64,000 bases of DNA from Amblyornis subalaris (lineage: Eukaryota > Chordata > Aves > Passeriformes > Ptilonorhynchidae). The stretch spans positions 186,001 to 250,000 of the forward strand of contig JACAXG010000094.1 in the NCBI GenBank assembly GCA_018881555.1. Direction: 5' to 3'. Position numbers and translations under genes: made by a program. Below are positions 49,371 through 61,072 of this stretch, one piece after another (within the stretch, counting starts at the first letter, position 1; each line of letters begins with the position of its first letter). The notes under the pieces were generated by a model. That model worked only from the letters and a program-made list of their open reading frames with translations, was not told the origin of the DNA and ran no database searches.

Positions 49371-52300
49371 AAGGGGTAGAGATGATAGCAGAGGGCAAGT
49401 CTACCTATGGTAAAGACCTTCAATATACAGCCAACAGTATTACACAACCATCTCTAAAACAAGCCCACCTCAGCCCAGGTCGAATTAAAACAAAAACTCC
49501 ACATGTTATTGCACAGCCTTACTCATAAAAACTCCAGTTGCTAATGAGACTTCTGATAAAATGACTTAAAAGGACACTTCTGGCTATATAAATGGGAGGA
49601 AGCTGTAGCATTTACCTCTGAGGTCACTCATGAAGAAAAGGAATCTGGTTCCACTAGGAAGCCCACTACTAATTTTTTAGTTTAATAAAATTACTCCTTT
49701 TAGAACTCAGGTGAGTAACAGTTTTCATATCCTATTAGAAAAACACTGTTGCTTTACTAACAAACTCTAGCCAGTAACGATTGTCGGCAGGTGATAAAAC
49801 TCAGGTGGAAATACATTGCTAGACTCTGTTAGCTTAAAAGCACACAAAAGCTTCTCTGGGCAAGGTATATATCCTCTTAATGTCTGCAGTGAGGATCCTT
49901 CTTGTGCGTTTCCATTCAACCTGAACTGACATCTCTTAAATGATCACAGAGCAAAGACAAGGGAGATGAGGCATTTTAAGTGCCATAAAAATCATCCAAG
50001 CAAATCCTACTTATGTGTCTGTAGGGTGGGTTTTTTGTTATTTTTAATCACAGCAAGAATTACTACTAGCAAGAGTAAACAACTGCTAGGGGCAGTCAGG
50101 CAATGAAAAACATTACAAATTATGTCAAGAAGCATGCAATAATGCATGCTGAAAAACATCAATCTTTTCATAACTGGGTACGTAAAGTACTGCATAACAC
50201 GCTTTTCAATACATCGGTNCATGCCAAATCAAACTAGACTAGCAGATACAGTCAAAACTGTGCATTTTGGTTTAAAGACTTTTTTTCCCCTCAGTTCTTT
50301 ACCCCAGAAACTGCTGCAGAGTGCCTTAGGATATGCTTCTGCTGTTACTTCTAAACACCTGGAAAAAATTATAGGTGAGAACTAAGTTTGCCTACAGAGC
50401 TATCTTCACTCCCTTTTGCACAGGCTCTTTTAAAACATATCTTTTATAATAGAAAAAAACTTCCTTTTTCAAATGGATGCTTTAATTAACTGATATTTTC
50501 CAACACGCCCTACACAATTATTCATACTTGATCAAACTCTAAAATACATGTAACCTTCACTATTTTAATTACCAAATTTTTATAAAAATAATAATTTCTG
50601 TACATTTATAAATATATACAATATATACATATGTACATGTACATGTGCGTGCATAGTGAGAAAGATTTCCTTTATGGATTCATAGGAGAGGGCAAACCCC
50701 CCCCCCCAATTTATTCAAAGTGAATTAAATATATACCTTAAATGTTTTCCAACACTCTATGATTTGTGAAAGTTCATATCCACAATCTTAATTTTCATTA
50801 GACGTACTTTAGATATATTCCTTTGTGTCTCAAGGATTATTTAAACCATGTGTTGCACGTTACCAAATTTAAAAACGACTCTTTAATCAAAATAACTTTA
50901 AAACAACTAATCCTCACTTAGGCTGGTCAGCTGAATCCACAGAGTGGTCCAGGAAAAATAAATCTACTCTCAAGAATGCGAATGCAGACAACAATTAGAC
51001 ACAGATGTGAGTGAAATTAGTTACAGTTTACAAAATGCTACACTTCACATGCTTTCAGTTTTTTATGTGCAGTACAAAATTACAACGTAGTAAGGAACCA
51101 CACTTATGACGACCAGTTAGTTCATAGAATAAAAACATTTCTGGGTGGCGTGTGCTTGTGCTTTCTCTCATACATTCCCATTTTGTCAACAGATTTCTGG
51201 ATAATTGAAGTTCTGCAACATAACTCACATATTGAACAAAAAGTGGGTAAAAAACCCCTAACACTTGGCCTTACCCAGACAGAAATGGGTCAAAAAAAAA
51301 AAAAAAAGGAGCTGTCACACCCCCTTCATAATCTGTGCTCTGCTTAAACTAAAAATGCCTTATATGCTAAATGGCATACGCGTTCTTCTTAATACCTCAA
51401 AAACATTACTGTATATAATTTGGTTGTTGTAAATAACATTTACATCTTTCTCCTTAATACAGATTGCAGATCAGGCACTATACAGTGCATGGCAAGAAAG
51501 AAAGGACAATGATAGCAAAGCTACTTAGAATTCATCCATTTACGAATCTTAAATCAGTAACATCAAATTCTGATTAGTTAATGAGGTCTTTTAAGTTTGC
51601 CTTTTTTTCTAATTAAATTTATAATTCTTCACAGATGTAGGTTTTGTTGATGTTCAATTTGTCTCTCTCATTTTGTTAAACCTCACATAGTACTCCACCA
51701 ATCCATTGAATAGCCACATTAAATCTGCTAATACCATGCTCTTCAACCCCAGAAATTATTTCCAGAAGGCAAACTTGCTTTGAGAGATCATCAAACAAGA
51801 CTTAAGGTACACATTTTATCACATTTTCCCTACCACAGAGCTCAGGATGCAGAGGAAAATTCATGACTTTTGCACTGTTTATTATACTTTGCTAAATTAC
51901 AAATCAAAAGCATCTGACAGAAGATCATGTATGAAGCCAAAAAGTTAATAATGTTCTGTGAAAAGTAAACTGTAAATGGGAAGGGATTCTAAATTTCAGC
52001 AGCACAGAGCAAATAAAATGTAGGTACTTGTCTAAATTACAGGTTTTCCACAGTATTTTTGCTTGCTAGGAGCAATTTTTTTAATGGCTATAATTTAAAA
52101 CATTTTTCCAGCTGAAAAGAAATTTTCGAAGTGAAAATAAGAATTTAACCCAGAAAACTATAGCCAGCACACGCGCTTTCTCTTAGTACACAGTTCTACT
52201 TTAAAGAAGCAAATTTCAAAGACAATGGCAGTTTTCAAATGAGAGTGTTCCTTCTCAGGAAAAAAAAAAAATCTGTCATTTTTAGGAAGGGGTGGAGAGA

Positions 52301-53494
52301 GGGAGAGAAGGGGACTTTTTCCCAACAGCACTGCTTGCCTCCCTAGGCACGACAGAGTCAGTGTCTACCCACATGATGGCTTCAACAGCCAAAACGTTAC
52401 AAAACTAAGATGCAAATTGGCTGCAGAAAGCCACCTTGCTGGCAACCCAGGAAACTTGGTAATACTTTCACTCTTCCAATAATCATATATTGCTGGGCTC
52501 TAAGGGAAGAGGTAGGGCTTTTTCACTAGATATTCATATCAAAGACAAATTGCACTTATTAAAGCAAAAGCAGGTAATTGCAGTTATTTAATTTTTAATT
52601 ACTAGTTTTAATTCCTCTAAAAGTGCCACCCTGCGTGCTCATTTCATACACTTATGAATGAAATGTTTTGAAACCCCAACACTTTCTTCCCTTTAAGAAA
52701 GAAGTACTACATTGTGACAATGCTCCTATTATGACCAGCCATTTAAGAATGTCTTTCTGCTTCTCCAAGATTTTTTTTGGCTCCTGAGAAATACTTCATA
52801 CTTATTGCAATTCAAACAAAATGATTACTCATTCTTTTTTTCTCCTTTCTCCTAAGGTGAAGCGTGACTCAAGCCGTCTGTCACTGCGCAGAACTGCTGA
52901 GAGGGGATTGCTGCTCATTTCCAGACCCTTCTAGGCCTTGGGAAAACTCTGACAGCAGTGAGGTGCTTTGCTAAAAACTGCACATCATGGGTTTGTGAGC
53001 AACATGTAAAACGCTGTGTGGACATGTGTTTATATACCTAAAATTATATAATGCGTATACACACGCCTATATGTATTTTTACAGATGCATATCCATATAC
53101 ATACTATTAATTTATTTTACACATCAAACCAGCAGTCTGTGTTCTGGCAGATGCTTTGAGAACCATCTCAGTATGGGATGCAAAATAAAATAATCTTTAT
53201 ACATGGTATCTAATGTTAAAAACTTCCAATGATACACTACCCCACATTTCCACTTCTTATTTCAAATTTCCCTCAGTGTTCATTTTTAAATTTAAACGAA
53301 CTACACGGAGTCCACTATAATTTCTTTTTCCTGAAAGCTTTTATCTCTTCTGCTTGCCTCAGTTTTAAATGTTTGTTTACAGAAGAAAGCAGAAAAACCG
53401 TCAAAACCCAACAACCTTCAAAAAGACATTTTAAATGCACTAACACCTTTACTTTTCCAGAATAAATCTTGCACTGTAAAGGGCAGTCCTTCCC

Positions 53495-53515
53495 CTTGGT
53501 GTTTGAAACACCAAG
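53495..53515. repeat. 21-bp perfect palindrome
   Basis: CTTGGTGTTT, central G, AAACACCAAG. The left-arm motif CCTTGGTGTTTG recurs about 235 bp downstream near 53729. Confidence 0.85.
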
Positions 53516-54298
53516 AGAAATACATACTTGGGAATGTTTGTTGGGTCTTGGTTGCTCAAAAGCAAGATNTAAGTTTAATGAGACTTCAAAAGGNTTTTAA
53601 CTTCCTCGTTCTAAGATCACCATACTAAATAAGCCACCTAAAATGTCAATAAACGTCAAATATTTCGGTTGTGTAGATATTTATTCTGTCATCTTGAAAA
53701 GTTCTCCTGTGGGGATCTGCGTGTTTTCCTTGGTGTTTGGAAAATTTAAACATATTAAGCAAAAGGATTTCCTGCTTCAGAAACGCTGTCAAAATCTCTG
53801 TCAGGCATTCTTCCTCCCAATTTTTTATTATTTTTCTCACGCTCTCGTGTCTGTTTCAACAAGGTCTGCTGGTTTCCTACCGTAGGTGCCTATTCCTCCC
53901 CCCCCCATTTTAACATCTCACATACGTTATTCGTATGTGCCGAGCCATTAGTACTCGAGGAAATCAAACGGGAGAATCCCCAAACCTGGCTGATCACAAT
54001 AAACAGAACCTCCTAACATCTGTTTTGTGGGAAGCCTACAAACCCCAGCCTGAACCACGGCCAAAATTAACTGCTGCACCCAGTGATTTATAATTGCGCG
54101 CTGCTCTCCTCCTGGGAGGCAGAAAGTGCGGAAAGCGCCCTCGCCCCTCCGCGCACCCCGGGCTCCTCGGCAGCCGGGCTGCTGCAGTCGCCCCCTTTCC
54201 CCGGTCTTGCGCTCCCGCTCCCGCCCGTCCCGCTGCCCGCGCCGCCGCCGTCAGCGCCCGCCGGGTACTCACGGTGCCGGGCGCGCAGCTCCGCGGGC

Positions 54299-54325
54299 TC
54301 ACAGCACGCCGGCCGCGCCTCCCAT
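54299..54325 (-). CDS. Upstream ORF MGGAAGVL in the presumed 5' UTR
   Basis: ATG at 54323-54325 in a strong initiation context (G at -3, G at +4), followed by eight sense codons including the ATG and a TGA at 54299-54301, 26 bases before the putative donor. If transcription starts above 54325, this short uORF would precede the weak-context EYA1 ATG and could lower or modulate translation. Its relevance depends entirely on the unproven first exon. Confidence 0.4.
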   Translation of the reverse strand: MGGAAGVL

Positions 54326-54356
54326 GGCGCGGCGGGGCAGGCGCGCCCCGGGGCGC

Positions 54357-54382
54357 GGGCCGGGGCCGGGGCCGGGGCCGGG
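54357..54382 (+). repeat. (GGGGCC)n run, G-quadruplex motif
   Basis: Three full GGGGCC units flanked by GGGCC and GGG, giving five G-runs of 3-4 with 2-nt loops: a canonical quadruplex pattern on the plus strand. In EYA1 RNA it would be read as the C-rich complement, within the putative first exon or promoter. Confidence 0.9.
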
Positions 54383-54514
54383 CAGACAAAGCGCGGCCAA
54401 GGGAAGCTGCCTCCAGCCCCGCCGTCTGTTTGCTCAGCCTTGTGTGTCGCCCAGGCAGTGCCTGGGGGCACGCTGCCGCTCCCCCGCCCGCTCTTCTCCT
54501 CACTCCCCTTCGCC

Positions 54515-54590
54515 TTCTTTTTTTTTTTTTCCTCCTTTTTTTTTTTCTTTTCCTTTCCCCCTTTGGGTTTTGTTTTTGTTTTTGTAATGC
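54515..54590. repeat. T-rich pyrimidine tract inside the CpG island
   Basis: Two long T runs separated by CCTCC, followed by TTTTC/CTTTCC stretches and TTTTTG repeats. It splits the CpG island in two. On the EYA1 sense strand it is purine-rich (A/G). It may be a nucleosome-excluding poly(dA:dT) tract; that is inference. Confidence 0.85.
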
Positions 54591-55164
54591 AAACCGCAGC
54601 TATTCTCTTGTCCCAACCGTATTGGTTTAAAAGCAACAACTGCAATGAATGGCTTGCGCGNTCTGAAGTCAACCTTCCTGCACGGGCGAAACGCAGCCGG
54701 GGCCGCCGCGCTCCGCCGCGGAAACTGCGCGCCCCTGGCCCCCGGCCGCCCCCTCCGCCCCCTGCTCGGCCGCCGCAGCCCCCCTTCCTTGCACCTTCCT
54801 CAGCCTCACCCCACAAAACCTCCTGAAAATGCCTCGCGTCCCTCCTCATTTAGAAAGTTTGATTGTGTGTAGACGCGTCCCCTTTTGTAAGCTGGGTTTA
54901 AACTAAAGCCGTCCTAATAGAATAACTGGAGTTACACCAACATTATATCAATAAGAGAAGCTAAATAGGGATACTCATAGAGGCTCTTAAGCATACAACC
55001 AGCATGCACGTCCGGACATGCCGTTTTGATTGGATATGTAACAGATTTGTTCTCAAATATCTGAGATTCTTGCAACCTTGTAAAGAAAGGGTCTGCTAAA
55101 ACTATTTAAGCCAGCCCTCTGCAATTTAAAGGTGTTTATTAAATAAAGTATCCGGAACTTTTAA

Positions 55165-55180
55165 AATGGTTTAAACCATT
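55165..55180. repeat. 16-bp perfect palindrome
   Basis: AATGGTTTAAACCATT, self-complementary, about 400 bp upstream of the CpG island. Confidence 0.85.
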
Positions 55181-57224
55181 AAATATCTGTATCCCTAAAA
55201 ACAATTGTAAATCTAGTCAAATTCGTATTTTAATTATTACTAATCACTTACTAAAGTTTTAAAATTTAAAACTGTGTAAAGGCCGTTTCCATAGACCTTA
55301 CAAGTATTTCCAAAGAAGAGAAAGATGGTTGCATAGAGTTAAATTTATGCATTAAGTAACAGTAACTCTAAAGCCTAGCTTTTACCAATCAATAAGTAAT
55401 TAAGGAATTTAATTAGTAAGCCATTAAACTGAAATGGGTTTGTGGTACTTTTCTACTACAGAACTTTTAGCTGCTGATAATTAAAAAAATCTCTTTTAAA
55501 AATATATACATGATGTTAAAAAACATTATAACATACAGAGTAACTAAATTTGACCAGCGTTCTCCAGAGNATTTCCACTTTGCAGACAGTATCTTTCACT
55601 TCATGTAACGCTTATTTTTCTACACTTTNTTCAGTACACATAATCCAAATATGATGAGGAAAACAGTGTAACAATTTGTANTACCAAAAAAGAAGTCTTA
55701 ATAGCACGCCAGGTCTACAGTACTAAATTAAAAAAACAAAACAAAACCAAACCAAAAATCAACACCCCCCCCCCCACTTTATACTGTATAAATAGATTAA
55801 TACAGAACTTTTTTCTCTTTACAAAAACCTGTGGTTATTCACTGCTAATATATCCTTACCTTCAATTAACTAATCTGTGAATGAAAGAAATACTTCTACA
55901 GGAGAAATATCTTCTGGCTACTACATCCCAGTAAGTGAGACATTATTTTGTAGCAAGTACATTGGGAATACTTCAGGAAAGCAGATCAGTTTGCAAAGCT
56001 ACAAGTCAACTTCGAGCTGAAAAGGCACCTAGGATTTCATTTTGTTTAGCGGAGAAAAGGGATCTCGGGACAGTCACACACCATATATGGGAACCCAGGT
56101 CAAAATAAGCAGCTTTCGATTGGGCCTGTCTGCGTAGCCAGCACAAACACAATCCCATCACTTCTTCAGAGTCACAAACCAGATCTCACGCCAAGAAAAC
56201 TATTTATCATGTTCTATATTAAACTGTGAAAGAAATACAAATTACTTATTACGGAGTCATGNGGTTTTGTCAGGTAAAAGTCACTGAAATCCTGAAACAC
56301 AAGGCTATGCAATCATTCTGAACTATATGCTCCTTTGGAACAGCCACAATCCTCTGCAAAATGCTTACCACTGAATTGCCAGTGTTAATAAGATCATTTT
56401 TTAAAAACCCTACCAATCCGATATAAAGACATGTCTTGCTTCACTGACTCTAGGAGCTACATCTATTACAGGAAAAATATCAGGCACACACTTTAAGGAA
56501 GCAGAAGCTCATTTTTTTTCTAGAAGAAAAACTCAAGAAATATCATATTGTTGTTTTGAGGTACCATCTAACACTGGAAAATGTAACTCAAAACTCTTTC
56601 TCAAAAATAGTGATACTTAAATGATGCTATGGAAATCAAAAAGTGATTTAAAAGAAAAGACTGTGACTTCAGTGATGCATGTAGATTTTTGCATAAATCC
56701 ATTTCATTCCATTGTTGCAAAACCCCCCCAAATAGTACAAATATAATAATAACTTTCAATATTTTAAATGTAAAGGCTACTGAAACAGGTTTATTATTGG
56801 TTAGTTTGCAGTCCCTACTGGGAGTTTTATCCAAGTAATAACTTCAGGAGTGTGCTCAGTCTCTGTACTTAATTAAAGTAAGACAGATCCCCACACACAC
56901 GGAGTTTGATGATGTGATGATAAACATGGGATAAATTACACAGAGGCTAAGATGATCAGAAAAAGGGTGTTGACGATGCATTGCAAGAAAATAATCAGCT
57001 TTGAATTTTTAATCTCTTCTGTAGTATGGCATGTAGGCAGTATGGGAACTGAAGCCATATAAATGATCTAGATGGGGGATATGAGATAAAGTAGGGTCCT
57101 CTGTGTTTATACAGCCATTAACCAGTGCCTTAAAGTTCTTTATCTGATGTCTGAAGATTGGACTTCAGATTAGTGTATATCATTACCCCANGATATGGTC
57201 TAACCTATGAACTTATCCTACAGC

Positions 57225-57313
57225 TGATACTGTGGACCAGATCCTCATTTGGTTTAAGTGAGTGCAGTTCTTTTTATTTCAGGAGGTAATGTAATTATGA
57301 CAGCTGAGCACTG
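57225..57313. repeat. Ancient MIR-like palindromic repeat
   Basis: CAGATCCTCATTTGGTTTAA...TTTCAGGAGGTAATGTAATT, then GACAGCTGAGCACTG. It matches the layout of the sauropsid repeat that begins CAGATCCTCAGCTGGTGTAAAT and ends with its complement. Diverged. Confidence 0.5.
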
Positions 57314-58699
57314 CACCGATTTGAAATCTACTTGAAAGAGGTTTGTTTACTTATCTTTTTGGTTTTGTTTTTCCAAGTAATGGCATACCAAATCAGTGCA
57401 GAGTGGGTTGTTGGTCACTGGCACCCAACATCATTTTCGAGCCACAATTGCACTAACACTGGGTTTGAAACAGAGATTTCAGAGGGATTTGCATATGTTT
57501 ACATCATGCCTAAATTTGCCCTGATCATGCATTCCCATTAATGCAGCTGGCATCTCAAGAGTCCTAAGAAGTAAAGGACCAGGCCTATTACATAATATCA
57601 AATGCACAACAAGCTATTGGGTATATTATTACAACTATTACTCATGCAATATGGTTTTAACTCCATATGCAATGTCACCCACTTGTTTTAGCACAAATAA
57701 CATGGGTCCATCTGGAACACAGTATTTGCTGGGTGCTTAGGTGCCACAATTACAGGTGTTCTGGTAATTAAGCAAAATCAGATGTAAGATGAAAATGGAA
57801 GAGTGGGATGTTCATATGTTTGTCTCCAAGCAGTAAACACTACTGAAATATTTAATATCAGAAACAGGCCTGAGAAGACCACACTTCACTAAAGAAAAAG
57901 ATGCATCCCGTGGCTCCTGAAAGCCACCACCTGGCTCTTCCCTTAGTAACTGCAGTGCAACGTCAGAACCCTCTGAAACAGCAATATCCCTCCTATGCCT
58001 CCATACAAGTTTTATCTTACACAGAGCAGCTGTTGCCTAGAGACGTCCCCGGCTGGAACAGAAGTTTGCAGCATTTGANGGGAGCCCTTATTGTCTCATA
58101 CTGCTCATGTGAGCAAAAGTAGAAAGACCTTGGTAAATACAAACAATAAAAGTGGCAGAAATCAACCATTTTATGTGTTCTGTCCAAAACCTGCCAGTGT
58201 GACTAAGAACAACAATTTAATTATATTCTTTCAAGATGCATTGGATAAAACTAATTCTGAATCAAGGTTTATGTGTAATGTGTTACAAAGAAAAGGTATG
58301 TGTGTTAACCATCATACTTAGTCAAAACGTGCATGAACTGCAGGCCCCAGTTTCCTAGTTTTGCTAGTCTGCATGCAATTGTAGTTGTTTTCAATACACC
58401 ACTTCAGTATGACTTACAGAATCATTTAATGTAATTTAAAATAGGAAATAGTAATCTTTATTAAGCTATAGTAGATTCTGCTTTAGCTTTTTGAATGCAG
58501 AACTTCTATATGATTCTGAAATAGTTCTTGACAGCTATGATATAAACAAATGCAGATTGTCCACAGAAGAAGCAAAATCTAGTTTGAAAGCAAATACCTT
58601 AGTGTTTCTCAATTTTTCACTTTCCAAACTGAAAGTGTGTTTGTTCTTTCAGTAGGTTTGTTGCATCTTACAAGCATTATGCTAAAGGGGGGAAAAACT

Positions 58700-58726
58700 C
58701 TGTGTGTGTGTATATATATATATATA
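58700..58726. repeat. (TG)n(TA)n microsatellite
   Basis: TGTGTGTGTG followed directly by TATATATATATATATA. Confidence 0.95.
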
Positions 58727-61033
58727 GGCACCAATAGTGTAAACTATAGATATACTCAGTACTCTAACTGCAAAATAAACAAGTAGTTTGGCAGGGTGAA
58801 GGGAAGGTTTCCTAGGTGAACTTCAGTTTTATATTTATCTNATACTATAATCTCCCTTTGGGTATTTTTTAACACCCTACATTACTAATCTATTCTAGAA
58901 ATCACATTAAGGTAATTATACTTATGATTGCCATACAAAAACACTGACAATCTTTGGTCTCCAGACCATCTGAAGTAGATGCTCTATCCAAAAGTGATGG
59001 CTTTTCCCTAAAGACCGAGACACCAGGTCTATGATATCCTGAGGGCAGAGCTCTGAGATCTACTCCAGATTTAAGAGTAATATAGCTTTTCCAACTAGAA
59101 CAGTCTTCATTTAAGCAATGTCTTAGTTATTAAATGGAACTATTGAAAATTACTTTCCATTTTCCAATAAGGTTCAAGAGTTTTACAGGAGGATTTTTAA
59201 TACTGTCTACGGTACATAAGAATCAGTGGAGTGTTACATTTATTTGTTGCACAAAAAAACTCTTCTCAAAAGATCCATAAACATGTTAGTAACTATTTAT
59301 AAAAGAAGTCCTGATGAAGACAACATAAATGTCTTTGAACAAAGTTATTTGAAGAATTATCTGTTTGCAGGATAGGGGGTGAAATGAAAGGAGTAAATTG
59401 CAATCTGTGAACATCCTTGAGAAACAGCTAATTTTTCTAATTGACATTCAGGCTTTTACTCCAGCTCAGCATGGAAACATAACTGCCTAAAATTTGAAAA
59501 TAATCATCCTTCACTGTGATATGTGAATAATAATTTGCTTATAAAAATGAACAAGTCAAATCAAATGCAGCACTGATGATGAGAAGCAGCTTGCTAGCAT
59601 TCTAACGGGTGATAAAAGCTATGATGAGTAGTTCCTCAGAAGGCTGAATTGGAGGAAGAACACACTACAAATGAGAGATTACCAGTGAGCTGACAAAATA
59701 ATCAAGTCCTGTTGTTCTGTAAAGACTATAAAACATTTCATTTCNCACACATGCCATTTTTCCATAGTTCATCCTCGCAAGATGATTTAAGCCTTCCTCA
59801 TCTTTCATTTAGTGCTACCAGAATAAAGTTAGAACTTACAAACTATTGCAAATTTTTTTTCACAGCAATACCTTACATTTTTGCCAGTCATATAAATACA
59901 GTGCACTTANAACATGAGTCAGCTCAGTAATTCTAGACTGTCTTTTCTCCAACTTTTTCCCACTAACATGAACAAAGCCAGTTTTGTCAGCACCTCCTAT
60001 AAGGTGAAAAGGAAGATGGAAAGTTCCTCTTTGTTTTTCAACTCTGAATTAAAGTCATACTTGGAATACTTAATTCTTCAAGAAAAATATGTTTGTTCAC
60101 TAGCCACAGAAACAATAGGTTTATTTGTTGCAAATTCCATTTTGTTATTATTTCCTAAATGCGTTCCGTATTTTTTTCCTGAAGCATTATTCATGTCACT
60201 GTTCAACAGTAGATGGAGCAGTGGATCATTACTGTATTTTAGTTATTTGTGTCAATTATTGCATAATTTTTCAGCTACTGACATATAAGGCTGCACAAAA
60301 CACCTAAAAATTATATAGAGAAAATTATTATTAATTAAAACATCTAGAGATAGAAAGAAAATTGAAAGAACAGCAATCCAAACTCACTTTGACAAATTAT
60401 TAAGACCAACCTGCACTTATGACTAATATAAGTGACTCATAAAAACACATTCAAATTACAAACCTTGCATTAGCTGAATACAGTAAATATGTACATCCTT
60501 AACTTTGAAACATTCAGTCACACTTATTTTTCTTACGGTGATCAGGAAAGGTGAACTATCTTCTAAAAGTGAAGTGCATAAATATTCCACATTGTGGGCC
60601 TTGTAATGAAAAGGACAAAGTGGAAGCCTAAGCTAAACTTAGTCATGAAATTTACTTTATACTTGCATCAATGCTTTTCCTAGAAACTGTTTATAAGAAA
60701 TGTAAAACAATAAATTCTTTTGAACCTTACAGCAATGATACTGTGACCCTCATTTGTTCAGCTGAGGTTAGATTCTCACCTATCTGAAACCATCTAAAAT
60801 AAGCATTTCGTCGAAGATGATCATCCCAACCCTCATCCTCCAGGGAGAGAGAGAGACACTTCCAGTCAATGCAGAAGACTCAATTTTGAGGTCTCCCCTC
60901 CCTGCAGACATAGACTTAAGATACTCTCAGGTTCTGATGGCTACAGCTCCCCCAAGAACTCAAACTTCGTCAAACCCAATAGTACAATTTCCCTTAGAAT
61001 CAATTGGGCCTCAATACTAAATTGGATTCACAA

Positions 61034-61072
61034 AAGTTTCAAAATAGAGCATTCGGCTCTATTTTGAAACTT
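61034..61072. repeat. 17-bp perfect inverted repeat with 5-nt loop
   Basis: Left arm AAGTTTCAAAATAGAGC (61034-61050), loop ATTCG, right arm GCTCTATTTTGAAACTT (61056-61072). No mismatch. It is too short for a vertebrate pre-miRNA stem. It could be a tiny MITE-like relic or a dimeric binding site. Confidence 0.92.

Larger units (their letters stand above)
48792..54272. other. EYA1: EYA1 first intron (5481 bp)
   Basis: Runs from the putative first exon to E2. Contains the CpG cluster near 49.1 kb, a G13 run (49358-49370), a C11 run (50697-50707), AT/TACA-rich stretches (50600-50655 and 53030-53105), a short poly-A (51292-51306) and a 21-bp palindrome (53495-53515). No coding exon with an ATG that could join E2 was recognised. 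Confidence 0.65.
54273..54600 (-). other. EYA1: Probable EYA1 non-coding first exon (5' end not fixed)
   Basis: Inside the CpG island the minus strand has a perfect donor, GGCACC|gtgagtac, with the exon ending at 54273. It is the first consensus donor met upstream of E2 in an island-type promoter, at a distance (5.5 kb) normal for a first intron. The frame that would continue into E2 (phase 0) is open for 77 codons but contains no ATG, so the exon is best read as 5' UTR. An 8-codon uORF (54299-54325) lies within it. The start site cannot be located; 54600 is only a working limit. RNA could also start at the second GC-rich patch near 49.1 kb. Confidence 0.55.
54090..54800. promoter_or_regulatory. 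EYA1: CpG island, probable EYA1 promoter
   Basis: Dense CpG and very high GC from about 54090 to 54480 and again 54655 to 54800, in a window that is otherwise AT-rich. The two blocks are separated by a T-rich pyrimidine tract. A minus-strand CCAAT box is visible at 54621-54625; no convincing TATA box was found, as is usual for developmental-gene island promoters. The island lies immediately upstream of the consensus donor at 54273. Its assignment to EYA1 is inferred from position and orientation; a divergent transcript to the right cannot be excluded. Confidence 0.75.

Noticed and set aside
54036..54503. Long minus-strand open frame through the CpG island that joins E2 in phase
   Set aside because: Its 77 codons up to the donor at 54273 are in phase with E2, but it has no ATG (it opens with GTG) and the peptide is GC-driven Ala/Arg/Pro. 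Long open frames are expected by chance in CpG islands.
54083..54849. Open frames of about 250 aa on both strands across the CpG island
   Set aside because: Low-complexity Ala/Pro/Arg plus Phe or Lys runs from base composition and the T tract; no domain and an N inside; not supported as genes.
57901..58122. Plus-strand 73-aa ATG frame in the flank
   Set aside because: No family resemblance, includes an N, no splice sites or promoter evidence.
61034..61072. microRNA precursor
   Set aside because: The whole hairpin is 39 nt with a 5-nt loop, too short for a Drosha/Dicer substrate, and there is no extension of pairing outside the arms.
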